Positions 1 through 9,240 of a stretch of DNA of 64,000 bases are shown piece by piece. A program made the position numbers and the translations under genes. Numbering within the stretch: the stretch's first letter is position 1; each line of letters opens with the position of its first letter. The notes beneath the pieces were generated by a model. The model was not told where the DNA came from, ran no database searches, and saw only the letters and a program-made list of their open reading frames with translations. Location: assembly GCA_028714955.1 (NCBI GenBank), contig JAQTLK010000001.1, positions 31,950 through 95,949 of the forward strand, in the 5' to 3' direction. Origin of the DNA: Sulfuricella sp. Its GTDB lineage: Bacteria; Pseudomonadota; Gammaproteobacteria; Burkholderiales; Sulfuricellaceae.

Positions 1-34
1 ATGGATTTTGCAAGCCTTTGTTTTATATGAATTG

Positions 35-67
35 TTCCATTCCGCCCAGAAACAGGGCGGAATGGAA
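35..67. repeat. Perfect stem-loop upstream of priA (13-bp stem, 7-nt loop)
   Basis: ttccattccgccc (35-47) / gggcggaatggaa (55-67), loop agaaaca. No U-tract follows on either strand, so it is not a classic intrinsic terminator. Confidence 0.7.
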
Positions 68-119
68 AAGTGCTTGTCCGGCAAGTAATTACTGCTGTTG
101 ACGCCATGACTGCCCACAG

Positions 120-146
120 AGTTATCCACAGATTCTGTGGGTAACT
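120..146. promoter_or_regulatory. Inverted pair of DnaA boxes upstream of priA
   Basis: ttatccaca (122-130, perfect consensus) - gattc - tgtgggtaa (136-144, one mismatch on the reverse strand). The inverted repeat extends over agttatccaca/tgtgggtaact. Confidence 0.55.
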
Positions 147-231
147 GGAAAAGCGTTCTCGCTACAGCAAGTTACTGCCAGACGGGTAGATTCGACTTGA
201 AATGTATGCGCCAACCCAAGGTCTGTAGCGG

Positions 232-2424
232 ATGAGCCGGATACTTAAAATCGCCCTCGACGTTCCCCTGGCCACCCTGTTCGACTATCGCGCGGACACG
301 GCGGGCGAGGAAGATGTCGGCAGGCGGGTGCAGGTCTCCTTCGGGCGGCGGAAAATGGTGGGCATGATCGTCGCGCTTGCAGGCCATTCGGATCACCCCC
401 CCGCGCAAATCAAGCCGCTTTTGCACGTGTTTCGCGATACGCCTCCGCTGCCGCGGGATATTCTGGCGCTGCTGCAATTTTGCAGCGACTATTATCATCA
501 CCCTTTGGGGGAGGTGATTTTCACCGCGCTGCCCCAACGTTTGCGCTCGGACCAGCCCAACACGCCGCCCCGCCGGCTCTCTTACGCATTGACGCCCGCC
601 GCCCCGCCCCTCGATGATCTGCCGGCGCGGGCAAGGGTGCGGCGCAAACTGCTGCAACACCTGCAACAGACCGGCGCCGCGCCGCGCGAAGCGCTGCTCG
701 CCCTTTCGCCCAGCGCGGCCAGACATGTCAGGGAAATGCTCGGGCTCGGCTGGATAACACAAGGCCAGGAAACCCGCCCGGCCTTGGCCGCCATTCCATC
801 ATCCAGCGCGCCGCTGCTGCCGCGGCTCAATACCGAACAGGCGGAAGCCATCGCTGAAATCCAGTCTGCCGCGCCAGGCTTCGTACCCTGGCTGCTGCTT
901 GGCGTCACCGGCAGCGGCAAGACGGAAATCTACCTGCGTCTTGCCGCCAGCCAACTGGAGCAGGGCAGGCAAGTGCTGGTGCTGGTGCCCGAAATCAACC
1001 TCACCCCGCAACTCGAAACCCGTTTTCAGACACGGTTTCCCGGCGTACCCGTGGTCGCCCTGCATAGCAGCCTCAACGACACGGAGCGCCTGCATCACTG
1101 GCTGCTGGCCCAGTCCGGCGCGGCGCGCATCGTGCTCGGCACGCGCCTGGCGGTTTTCACGCCGATGCCTGAACTTGGGCTCATCATCGTCGACGAGGAA
1201 CATGACAGCTCCTTCAAGCAGCAGGACGGTCTGCGCTACAGCGCGCGCGATATGGCGGTGGCGCGCGCCAAGCAACGCGACATCCCCGTCCTGCTCGGCT
1301 CTGCCACGCCTTCCCTGGAGAGCTATCACAACGCCCTGTCCGGGCGCTACCGCCTGCTGCGCCTGACCCGGCGGGCGGTGGAGGCGGCGCAACTGCCCGC
1401 CATCCGCCGCATCGACCTGCGCACGCAAAAGCCGCTGGATGGCCTGACGGAACCGCTGCTGCAGGCCTTGGGCGAGAATCTCGCGCGCGGCCGGCAAAGC
1501 CTGGTGTTCATCAACCGCCGCGGCTATGCCCCGGTGCTGACATGCAGCCAGTGCGGCTGGCTCGCGCCCTGCCTGCGCTGTTCCAGCCGGCTGGTGGTGC
1601 ATTTGCGCGAAGGCCGCCTGCGCTGCCACCATTGCGGCCATGAAGAGCGCATTCCGCGCGCCTGCCCCGACTGCGGCAACCCGGACCTGGCGCCGGTGGG
1701 CCAGGGCACCCAGCGCATCGAGGACATTCTGACGGAACGCTTTCCCGATGCCCGCATCCTGCGCATCGACCGCGACAGCACGCGGCGCAAGCACGCCCTG
1801 GCAGAAATGCTGCATGAAGTGCACGAGGAACGGGTGGATATCCTGGTGGGCACGCAGATCCTCGCCAAGGGCCACGATTTCAAGCGCCTCACCCTGGTCG
1901 GCGCGCTCAACGTGGACGGCGCGCTCTACAGCGCGGATTTCCGCGCCGCAGAGCGCCTCTTCGCCCTGCTGATGCAGGTGGCCGGCCGCGCCGGGCGGGC
2001 GGCGGAACCCGGCACGGTGCTGATACAAACCCAGTTTCCCGACCACCCGCTGTTCGAAGCCCTGCAGCGCCAGGATTATGAGGCCTTTGCCGCGACACAG
2101 CTGGCGGAACGCAAGCAGGCCGGCTTTCCGCCCTTTTGCCACCAGGCCTTGCTGCGCGCCGAGGCCACCCGGCTGGAAACGGCGATGGATTTCCTGCGCC
2201 AGGCAAAAAACCGCGCCGGAACAGACGATCCCGCGATCACCGTTTACGATGCCGTGCCCGCCCCCATGGCCCGCCTCGCCGGACGGGAACGCGCCCAGTT
2301 GCTGGTACAGGCGGATTCGCGCGGCATGTTGCAGCAATTCCTGAGCCGCTGGCATGCGGCGCTGTCGGCGCTCAAGGCAAGACAAATCCGCTGGTCGCTC
2401 GACGTGGACCCGCTCGATTTCTAG
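232..2424 (+). CDS. priA: Primosomal protein N' (replication restart helicase PriA)
   Basis: 730 aa; GVTGSGKTEIY Walker A, DEEH box, paired CxxC zinc motifs (CSQCGWLAPCLRC, CHHCGHEERIPRACPDCG). Confidence 0.97.
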   Translation: MSRILKIALDVPLATLFDYRADTAGEEDVGRRVQVSFGRRKMVGMIVALAGHSDHPPAQIKPLLHVFRDTPPLPRDILALLQFCSDYYHHPLGEVIFTALPQRLRSDQPNTPPRRLSYALTPAAPPLDDLPARARVRRKLLQHLQQTGAAPREALLALSPSAARHVREMLGLGWITQGQETRPALAAIPSSSAPLLPRLNTEQAEAIAEIQSAAPGFVPWLLLGVTGSGKTEIYLRLAASQLEQGRQVLVLVPEINLTPQLETRFQTRFPGVPVVALHSSLNDTERLHHWLLAQSGAARIVLGTRLAVFTPMPELGLIIVDEEHDSSFKQQDGLRYSARDMAVARAKQRDIPVLLGSATPSLESYHNALSGRYRLLRLTRRAVEAAQLPAIRRIDLRTQKPLDGLTEPLLQALGENLARGRQSLVFINRRGYAPVLTCSQCGWLAPCLRCSSRLVVHLREGRLRCHHCGHEERIPRACPDCGNPDLAPVGQGTQRIEDILTERFPDARILRIDRDSTRRKHALAEMLHEVHEERVDILVGTQILAKGHDFKRLTLVGALNVDGALYSADFRAAERLFALLMQVAGRAGRAAEPGTVLIQTQFPDHPLFEALQRQDYEAFAATQLAERKQAGFPPFCHQALLRAEATRLETAMDFLRQAKNRAGTDDPAITVYDAVPAPMARLAGRERAQLLVQADSRGMLQQFLSRWHAALSALKARQIRWSLDVDPLDF

Positions 2425-2448
2425 CGGCAAGGCATAGAAAGCTTTAGA

Positions 2449-4245
2449 ATGACGAGCTTTGGCGAATCCCGAGTACCCGTTTTGAAACAGCATCTCACTG
2501 AACTTTTTACCCAGGCCCTGCGCCGCGTCGCCCCCGAAGCGACCGATGCCGCCATCGTCCTCGAGCGCCCCAAGCAGGCACAGCATGGCGACTACGCCTG
2601 CAGCCTGGCGATGCACCTGGCGCGGGTGCTGAAACGCAATCCGCGCGATATCGCCAGCGCCCTGCTGGAAGCCCTGCCGCCTTCGCCCTGGGTGGAAAAG
2701 GCGGAAATCGCCGGCGCCGGCTTCATCAATCTCTTTCTCAGCCCCGCTTCAAAGCAACGCGTCGTGGCCACGATTCTGGCGCAGGGCGAGGCTTTCGGGC
2801 GCGGCACGCTGGGCAAGGGCAGAAAAGTCCAGGTGGAATTCGTTTCCGCCAACCCCACCGGACCACTGCACGTCGGCCACGGACGCGGCGCCGCCTTCGG
2901 CATGAGCCTGGCCAGCGTGCTGGCGGCCGTGGGATACGATGTCAAGCGCGAATACTATATCAACGACGCTGGCCGGCAGATGGACATCCTGGCGCTGTCC
3001 ACCTGGCTGCGCTACCTGGAATTGAACGGCATCGCCGTGCCCTTTCCGCCCAACGGCTACCAGGGCCAGTACGTGCGTGAAATGGCGGCGGAAGTCAAGC
3101 GCCTGCATGGCGACCGTTACGTTCACCAGCCGTGGACCCTGCTGGAAGGCGTGCCACCCCGCGCCACCGAGGAAGACCTGGAAAAGGACGAAAAATGGGC
3201 CAAACAGCAGAACGAATCGCATCTGGATGGCCTGATCGCCAATGCCAAGAAGCTGCTTGGCGACGATTATGCCTATTTGCATGATTTCGCCCTGACCGAA
3301 CAACTGGGCGACGGGCGTAATGACCTGATGGAATTCGGCGTCACCTTCGACACCTGGTTCTCGGAAAAATCCCTGTTCGACGGCGGACTGGTGACGCGCG
3401 CGGTGGAATCCCTGCGCAACAACGGCCATCTCTACCAGCAGGATGGCGCCTTATGGTTCCGCTCCACCGCCTTCGGCGACGAAAAAGACCGCGTGGTGCA
3501 GCGCGAGAATGGCCAATATACCTATTTCGCCTCCGATATCGCTTACCACCTCAACAAGTACGAGCGCGGCTTCGACATGATCGTCGACGTGTGGGGCGCC
3601 GATCACCACGGCTACATTGCGCGCGTCAAGGGCGCCATCAAGGCGCTGGGCCTGGACGAGAGCAAGCTGGAAACCCCCCTGGTGCAGTTTGCCGTGCTCT
3701 ACCGCGGCGCGGAAAAAGTCTCCATGTCCACGCGCAGCGGCGATTTCGTCACCTTGCGCGAGCTGCGCCATGAAGTCGGCAACGATGCCTGCCGTTTTTT
3801 CTATGTGCTGCGCAAAAGCGACCAGCACCTGGACTTCGACCTCGAACTGGCAAAGTCGCAGAGCAACGACAATCCGGTGTACTACATCCAGTACGCCCAC
3901 GCCCGGATCTGCAGCGTGCTGGCACAGTGGGGCGGAAACCCTGCCGACCTGGCCCAGGGCGTCGACCTGACACTGCTGACCCTGCCGCACGAGCTGGCGC
4001 TGCTGCAACGTCTGGAAGCCTATGGAGAAACGCTGGAAAGCGCGGCACGGGAATTTGCCCCCCACCATATCGCCTACTACCTCAAGGATCTGGCCGGCGA
4101 GCTTCACAGTTACTATAACGCGCAACAGTTCCTGGTCGAGGACGAGGGCGTCAGATTCGCCCGTCTCGCCCTCATCACCGCCACCCGGCAAGTGCTCAGG
4201 AATGGCCTGGCGCTGCTTGGCGTGAGCAGCCCGGAAAAGATGTAG
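2449..4245 (+). CDS. argS: Arginyl-tRNA synthetase
   Basis: 598 aa; FVSANPTGPLHVGHGRGAAFG (HIGH-like), VSMSTRSGDFVTL (KMSK region). The exact start is uncertain. Confidence 0.97.
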   Translation: MTSFGESRVPVLKQHLTELFTQALRRVAPEATDAAIVLERPKQAQHGDYACSLAMHLARVLKRNPRDIASALLEALPPSPWVEKAEIAGAGFINLFLSPASKQRVVATILAQGEAFGRGTLGKGRKVQVEFVSANPTGPLHVGHGRGAAFGMSLASVLAAVGYDVKREYYINDAGRQMDILALSTWLRYLELNGIAVPFPPNGYQGQYVREMAAEVKRLHGDRYVHQPWTLLEGVPPRATEEDLEKDEKWAKQQNESHLDGLIANAKKLLGDDYAYLHDFALTEQLGDGRNDLMEFGVTFDTWFSEKSLFDGGLVTRAVESLRNNGHLYQQDGALWFRSTAFGDEKDRVVQRENGQYTYFASDIAYHLNKYERGFDMIVDVWGADHHGYIARVKGAIKALGLDESKLETPLVQFAVLYRGAEKVSMSTRSGDFVTLRELRHEVGNDACRFFYVLRKSDQHLDFDLELAKSQSNDNPVYYIQYAHARICSVLAQWGGNPADLAQGVDLTLLTLPHELALLQRLEAYGETLESAAREFAPHHIAYYLKDLAGELHSYYNAQQFLVEDEGVRFARLALITATRQVLRNGLALLGVSSPEKM

Positions 4246-4287
4246 GACTCTATCCGACCGATCCACCTGGAATGACATGAAAAACCC

Positions 4288-4875
4288 ATGAGCCGCGACT
4301 ATAAACCCGCCCCCAGAAACAGCGCCTCGAAAAAATCCGGCAGCCCCATGCTGGCCGGCATTTTCATCGGCATTTTCATCGGCCTCGCCATCGCGCTGGC
4401 CGTTGCCGTCGTCATCAAGGGAAGCCCCAGCCCCTTCCTGGCGCGCAAGGCCGAACCCGCCGCGAACGACAAAATACCGCCCACGCCGGCGACGCCGGCG
4501 GAAAAGCCCGCGGATGACAAGTCCAAGGCGGCCGAAAAACCGCGCTTCGATTTTTATACCATCCTGCCTGGCAGCGAGGAACCAGTCAGCGAAAAGGACA
4601 TCAAACAGCAGACTCCGGAAAGCGCCGCCAAGGGCCAGTATTACCTGCAGGCGGGGGCGTTCCAGAGCGAAGGGGAGGCCGACAACCTCAAGGCCAAGCT
4701 GGCCTTGATGGGCATCGAGGCCACCATCCAGACCGCTACCGTCCCGGACAAGGGGGTCTGGCACCGGGTGCGGGTCGGCCCCTATAACAATGTGGATGAT
4801 CTGAACCGGATGCGCGCCACGCTGAGCCAGAACGGCGTCAGCGCAAGCCTGGTCAAGGTGCATGACCCAAACTGA
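4288..4875 (+). CDS. SPOR-domain membrane protein (FtsN-like)
   Basis: N-terminal TM segment, Pro/Ala/Lys-rich linker, C-terminal SPOR domain YYLQAGAFQSEGEADNLKAKLALMG...WHRVRVGPY. Confidence 0.85.
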   Translation: MSRDYKPAPRNSASKKSGSPMLAGIFIGIFIGLAIALAVAVVIKGSPSPFLARKAEPAANDKIPPTPATPAEKPADDKSKAAEKPRFDFYTILPGSEEPVSEKDIKQQTPESAAKGQYYLQAGAFQSEGEADNLKAKLALMGIEATIQTATVPDKGVWHRVRVGPYNNVDDLNRMRATLSQNGVSASLVKVHDPN

Positions 4876-4895
4876 ACAACCCAAGGAGAAAACCC

Positions 4896-5552
4896 GTGAT
4901 GAAAATGAATCTTGCCGTGCTGCGCATGTGGGTTGCCGCACTTTTTTTTGCGCTCGCCTGGAGCATGCCGGCCCACGCCGAACTGGTTCTCGGCAAACAG
5001 TACACGCTGATTTCACCCCCCCAGCCCACGGAAACCGGCAAGAACATCGAGGTGCTGGAGTTTTTTTCCTATGCCTGCCCGCATTGCTTCGCCCTGGAAC
5101 CGACGCTCAACCCCTGGGTCAAGAAACTCCCCAAGGACGTGACCTTCCGCCGTCTTCCCGCCGTATTCAACGAGACTTACCGGACCTACGCCAGAATATT
5201 TTATGCGGCTGAGGCCATGGGCGTGCTGGAGAAACTGCACCCGGCCATTTTCAATGCCGTGCATGGTCAGCACATCAATCTCGGCAACGAGCAAACACTG
5301 CTGGAATGGGTCGCCAAGCAAGGGGTGGACAGCAAGAAATTCTCCGCAATGTACACTTCATTCGAGGTCGATTACAAAACCAAGCGCGCGGACCAGTTGA
5401 CCCGCTCCTTTGCCATTACCGGCGTGCCTTCCATTGCGGTAGAAGGCAAATACCTGACCTCCACCTCCATGTCCGGCGGCAACGAGCAACTGTTGCCGCT
5501 GCTGGACGACTTGATCAAGAAGGCGCGCCAGGATCGTGGCGGCAAAAGCTAG
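4896..5552 (+). CDS. dsbA: Thiol:disulfide interchange protein DsbA
   Basis: Signal peptide, FFSYACPHCFALEP active site (CPHC), cis-Pro region GVPSIAVEGKYL. Confidence 0.92.
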   Translation: MMKMNLAVLRMWVAALFFALAWSMPAHAELVLGKQYTLISPPQPTETGKNIEVLEFFSYACPHCFALEPTLNPWVKKLPKDVTFRRLPAVFNETYRTYARIFYAAEAMGVLEKLHPAIFNAVHGQHINLGNEQTLLEWVAKQGVDSKKFSAMYTSFEVDYKTKRADQLTRSFAITGVPSIAVEGKYLTSTSMSGGNEQLLPLLDDLIKKARQDRGGKS

Positions 5553-5555
5553 CGC

Positions 5556-6212
5556 ATGACCCTCTCGGTAATCCTGGTGGACGACCACCCACTATTCCGC
5601 AAGGGTCTGCTGCACCTCCTGGAGAACCGCACGGATGTGAGCGTTGCCGCGCAATTCGCCAACCTCGGCGGCGTGCGGCAATGGCTGGCGCAAGGCGGGC
5701 ACGCCGATGTCGCCCTGCTCGACCGCACGCTGGGCGAAGAAAACGGTCTCGACCTGGTGCCGGAATTGCAGCGCCATCGCATCAAAACCATCATGCTCAC
5801 CATGGCAGAGGAAGACCGCGAGGTGCGTGATGCGATGGAAAAAGGCGTCGATGGCTACCTGCTCAAATCGAGCGAGCCGGACCAGATCATCCAGTCCATC
5901 ATCGCCGTCACCCAGGGCAACAGCATTTTCCCTGCGCATGTACTGCAGAAAATTGCACGCGGCGAATTGGGGCCGGGCGCCATCGGCAAGCTTTCGCCGC
6001 GCGAACTGGAAATCGTCTCCCACGTCGCGCGCGGCCTGAGCAACCGCGGCATCGGCGAAGCCCTCGGACTGTCGGAGAATACCGTGCGCAACCATCTGCG
6101 CAGCATTCTGGAAAAACTGGGATTCGACAACCGGGTGCAGGTGGCGACTTTTGCCCTCGAGCAAGGCATCGCCAAGCAGGGAGAAGCGGTAGCCAAGGAC
6201 CATCCGCTCTAG
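5556..6212 (+). CDS. LuxR/NarL-family response regulator
   Basis: REC domain (VDDHPLFRKG, ALLDRTLG, K in YLLKSSEP) and LuxR HTH (LSPRELEIVSHVARGLSNRGIGEALGLSENTVRNHLRSILEKL). Confidence 0.9.
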   Translation: MTLSVILVDDHPLFRKGLLHLLENRTDVSVAAQFANLGGVRQWLAQGGHADVALLDRTLGEENGLDLVPELQRHRIKTIMLTMAEEDREVRDAMEKGVDGYLLKSSEPDQIIQSIIAVTQGNSIFPAHVLQKIARGELGPGAIGKLSPRELEIVSHVARGLSNRGIGEALGLSENTVRNHLRSILEKLGFDNRVQVATFALEQGIAKQGEAVAKDHPL

Positions 6213-6242
6213 TCATAAAAGACCATTCCCGGCAAAATGCTG

Positions 6243-6320
6243 TGCTATACTGAACCGGCAAGTGTGATGCTTGTTTCTGTTCGATACATTGCAGGCCCCG
6301 TTCGCGGGGCCTTTTTCTTT
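6243..6320 (+). ncRNA. Candidate short transcript: extended -10 promoter followed by a strong intrinsic terminator
   Basis: TGcTATACT at 6243-6251, then about 60 nt without a plausible ORF, ending in aggccccg-ttcg-cggggcct-ttttcttt (6293-6320). Confidence 0.4.
6293..6320 (+). terminator. Rho-independent terminator
   Basis: 8-bp GC-rich stem with UUCG tetraloop followed by a T-rich tract. Confidence 0.85.
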
Positions 6321-6486
6321 CGCTCGGCGCGCGACCTCTCGTTTGACGACGCCAGCCACTGCGTCGAGACCTTGGCAGGCAGACTGCCAAAAATTCAGCA
6401 AGCGGACCGTTTTCGACAGATCCTGATTGACCAGCAGAGGGGAAACAGGTGTAGAATGCCGCCTGATTTCTGGCCAAGACCGGACG

Positions 6487-6544
6487 TAAACCCGGATATT
6501 TCCGCATGGGCGACAAGCGCCGCCTGACGGAATATCCGGGTTTA
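6487..6544. repeat. Palindromic intergenic element (AACCCGGAT family), copy 1
   Basis: taaacccggatatt (6487-6500) / aatatccgggttta (6531-6544), perfect 14-bp arms. Shares the AACCCGGAT core with the element at 16684-16747. Confidence 0.7.
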
Positions 6545-6590
6545 ACGCACTTCACAAGCATTGGGGGCTACCTAACCGAGGTTGCACGTC

Positions 6591-7589
6591 ATGTCTGTCG
6601 TTTTGTCGCGCCGTCGCTTCATCACCCTTGCCGCCGTTGCCGCCGGCCTGCCGCTGATGCTTCATGCCATGGGGGCACAAGCCAGGTTGGCGCGCTGGGA
6701 GGGCACTGCGCTGGGCGCCCCGGCATCCATCCAGCTTTACCATGAAGACGAGGCGCAGGCACAAGCCGCCATCGCCGCCGCACTGCAAGAACTCAAGCGC
6801 CTGGAAGCGATTTTCAGCATCTATCGCGCCGATAGCGCCATTTCGGCACTCAATCGCGACGGCGTGCTGGACAACGCGCCGCCCGACTTCATCGCCCTGC
6901 TGACGCGCGCCCTGTCGCTGGCCCGGATCAGCGACGGGGTCTACGACCCCACCGTGCAACCGCTGTGGCAGACCTATTTCCGCCACTTCACCTCGACCAA
7001 GCCCGATCCTGCCGGCCCCGCGCAGCGCGACATCGCCGCCGCCCTCGCCCGCGTAAACTGGCGTGCGGTAGAGGTGGACGCCAAGCGCAAAAGAGTCCGC
7101 TTTGACCGACCCGGCATGGGCCTGACGCTCAACAGCGGCGCCCAGGGCTACATCACCGACTGCGTCACCAATGTGCTGCGCGCCCACGGTTTCGCCAACA
7201 TGCTGGTGGACATGGGCGAGCCGCGCGCGCTCTCGACCAAGCCCGACGGATCCGCCTGGCGCATCGGCATCGCCAACCCCGCCGATCCCGCCCGTACGGT
7301 CGCCACGCTGGAAGTGGTGGACAAGTGCGTATCCACTTCGGGCGGTTACGGCACGCTGTTCGACCCCGCCGGTGCCTTCACCCACCTCATCGACACCCAC
7401 ACCGGGCGCACTGCGCCAGCGCTGCTGGGCGTCTCGGTAGTGGCCAATAGCGGCAGCATCGCGGACGGGCTGTCCACCGCCATGCTGCTGGCTCCAGTCG
7501 AGCGCCGTCAGGCGATCCTCCGTACCGCCGGCGGGATCAAGGCTCTTTATGTCACCCCCGCTGGCGTGGTCTCCACGGTGGAAGCCTGA
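6591..7589 (+). CDS. apbE: FAD:protein FMN transferase (ApbE family), Tat/Sec-type signal
   Basis: SRRRFITLAAVAAGLPL leader; ApbE motifs (EAIFSIYRADSAISALNR, LNSGAQGYITDCV, VVDKCVSTSGGYG, THLIDTHTGR). Start may be 6582 or 6591. Confidence 0.92.
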   Translation: MSVVLSRRRFITLAAVAAGLPLMLHAMGAQARLARWEGTALGAPASIQLYHEDEAQAQAAIAAALQELKRLEAIFSIYRADSAISALNRDGVLDNAPPDFIALLTRALSLARISDGVYDPTVQPLWQTYFRHFTSTKPDPAGPAQRDIAAALARVNWRAVEVDAKRKRVRFDRPGMGLTLNSGAQGYITDCVTNVLRAHGFANMLVDMGEPRALSTKPDGSAWRIGIANPADPARTVATLEVVDKCVSTSGGYGTLFDPAGAFTHLIDTHTGRTAPALLGVSVVANSGSIADGLSTAMLLAPVERRQAILRTAGGIKALYVTPAGVVSTVEA

Positions 7590-7590
7590 G

Positions 7591-8094
7591 ATGCGCCTGC
7601 CAACCGACGAAGTCCCGGCTTTCAGCGCGCCCACCATGGTCGAAGGTTTTGCCAGGGTAGTGGCCGTGGAAGGCGGCGTGGCCTGGCTCGAACCCGAGCA
7701 AACCAGCAGTTGCGGCAGTTGTGCTTCCTCTTCGGTCTGTGGCGCCAAGGGCATAGGCACCGCGGCCAGCCGCCTCGCAGCCCGCCGCTTCCGGCTCGAC
7801 AACCATGCCGGCCTCGTCGTCGGCGAGCGCGTGGTGGTCGGCATCCGCGAAAATACCCTGGTCAAGGCTTCGCTCACCGCCTATGCGATCCCGCTTGCCG
7901 CCATGCTGGGCGCTGGCGCCGTGGCGCAATGGGCCGCCGGCAGCGACGGCATCACCATGGCCGCCATGGTCGCCGGACTGCTGCCCGGTCTCGGCATTGC
8001 GCGCCTGAGCGCCGGTCTCCTGTCTTCCCGGGGCGATCTTTCCCCCCGCTTCCTGCGCCGCGCCAATGTGGGCGTGGTGTGTAAAATCAGCTAG
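7591..8094 (+). CDS. rseC: SoxR-reducing system protein RseC
   Basis: CGSCASSSVCGAKG cysteine cluster plus two TM helices; position in front of rnfA. Confidence 0.88.
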   Translation: MRLPTDEVPAFSAPTMVEGFARVVAVEGGVAWLEPEQTSSCGSCASSSVCGAKGIGTAASRLAARRFRLDNHAGLVVGERVVVGIRENTLVKASLTAYAIPLAAMLGAGAVAQWAAGSDGITMAAMVAGLLPGLGIARLSAGLLSSRGDLSPRFLRRANVGVVCKIS

Positions 8095-8104
8095 AGAACG
8101 AGGC

Positions 8105-8686
8105 ATGAAAGAATATGTACTTTTGATCGTGGGTGCGGCGCTGGTCAACAATGTCATTCTGGCCCGCTTTCTCGGTCTGTGCTCGTTCATGGGCGTGACC
8201 ACGCGCATCGATACCGCCATCGGCATGGGCATGGCGACCACCTTCGTGATCACTGTCTCGTCGATGGCCGACTGGGCCGTCGAGGCCTACCTGCTAGAGC
8301 CTTTCGGCCTGGGCTATCTGCGCACCGTGACCTTCATCCTGGTAATCGCCGCTGCCGTTCAGTTCACCGAGATGACGGTGAAAAAAGTGTCCCCGGCGCT
8401 GTTCCAGATGCTGGGTATCTACCTGCCGCTCATCACCACCAATTGCGCCGTGCTGGGCGTTGCCCTGCTGCTGGTCGCGGGCAGGATGAGCTTCATCGCC
8501 AGCACGCTGTTCGCTTTCGCCTCCTCGATCGGTTACACCCTGGTGATGGTAATTTTCGCCGGGTTGCGCGAACGGCTTGCGCTGGCCAACGTGCCGCGCC
8601 TGTTCGCCGGCCCGCCCATCGGTTTTATCGTCGCCAGCCTGCTGGCGCTGGCGTTCATGGGCTTTTCCGGCATGAGCACTAATTAG
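8105..8686 (+). CDS. rnfA: Electron transport complex subunit RnfA/RsxA
   Basis: MKEYVLLIVGAALVNNVILARFLGLCSFMGV. Confidence 0.95.
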   Translation: MKEYVLLIVGAALVNNVILARFLGLCSFMGVTTRIDTAIGMGMATTFVITVSSMADWAVEAYLLEPFGLGYLRTVTFILVIAAAVQFTEMTVKKVSPALFQMLGIYLPLITTNCAVLGVALLLVAGRMSFIASTLFAFASSIGYTLVMVIFAGLRERLALANVPRLFAGPPIGFIVASLLALAFMGFSGMSTN

Positions 8687-8691
8687 GAGTC

Positions 8692-9237
8692 ATGGCAATG
8701 TTGATCGCGGTAGGCAGTCTCACGGTAATGGGCATTGCCCTGGGCGGCATCCTCGGGGCGGCTTCGCGCTTCCTCGCGGTGGAGGAGAACCCGCTGGAAG
8801 AAGAACTGAAAGCCATGTTGCCCGGCTCGCAATGCGGCCAGTGCGGCTATGTCGGCTGCGCCCAGGCGGCGGCAGCGCTGGCCAGGGGCGAGGCGCCGGT
8901 GACCCTGTGCCCACCCGGCGGCAGGGCGGTGGCCGAGGCGCTGGCCAGGAAGCTGGGCGTCACCGCTGATCTCTCCGAACACGAGGAAAAAGTGCCGCAA
9001 TACGCCGTGGTGCGCGAGGAATTCTGCGTCGGCTGCACGCTGTGCAGCAAGGAATGCTCGGTGGACGCGATCGTCGGGGCCAACAAGCTGATGCACTCGG
9101 TGATCGCAGAAGCCTGTCATGGCTGCGGCAAATGCGTCAAGGTCTGCCCCACCGAGGCGATCGAAATGCGCCCCGTGCCGGAAACCCTGAGCACCTGGCA
9201 TTGGGCCAAGCCTCAAGCGGAACACGTGCTGCACTAG
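8692..9237 (+). CDS. rnfB: Electron transport complex subunit RnfB/RsxB
   Basis: N-terminal TM, CGQCGYVGC cluster, two 4Fe-4S motifs (CVGCTLCSKEC, CHGCGKCVKVCP). Confidence 0.95.
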   Translation: MAMLIAVGSLTVMGIALGGILGAASRFLAVEENPLEEELKAMLPGSQCGQCGYVGCAQAAAALARGEAPVTLCPPGGRAVAEALARKLGVTADLSEHEEKVPQYAVVREEFCVGCTLCSKECSVDAIVGANKLMHSVIAEACHGCGKCVKVCPTEAIEMRPVPETLSTWHWAKPQAEHVLH

Positions 9238-9240
9238 GAG

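Noticed and set aside
35-67. Leading hairpin as an intrinsic terminator for a gene left of the window
   Set aside because: Stable stem but no U-tract on either strand; kept only as a repeat/structure.
799-2616. Long antisense ORF (605 aa) opposite priA, and similar long shadow ORFs (e.g. 3451-5016 minus, 6552-7877 minus, 8683-10080 minus, 17062-18483 plus, 58028-59893 plus)
   Set aside because: Mirror-frame ORFs expected opposite GC-rich genes; low-complexity His/Gln/Arg/Ala-rich translations with no recognisable domains. The sense genes are well identified.
6372-6390. ttggcag-gcaga-ctgccaa hairpin as a terminator
   Set aside because: Not followed by a T-run on either strand in a suitable context; the strong terminator at 6293-6320 already explains the region.
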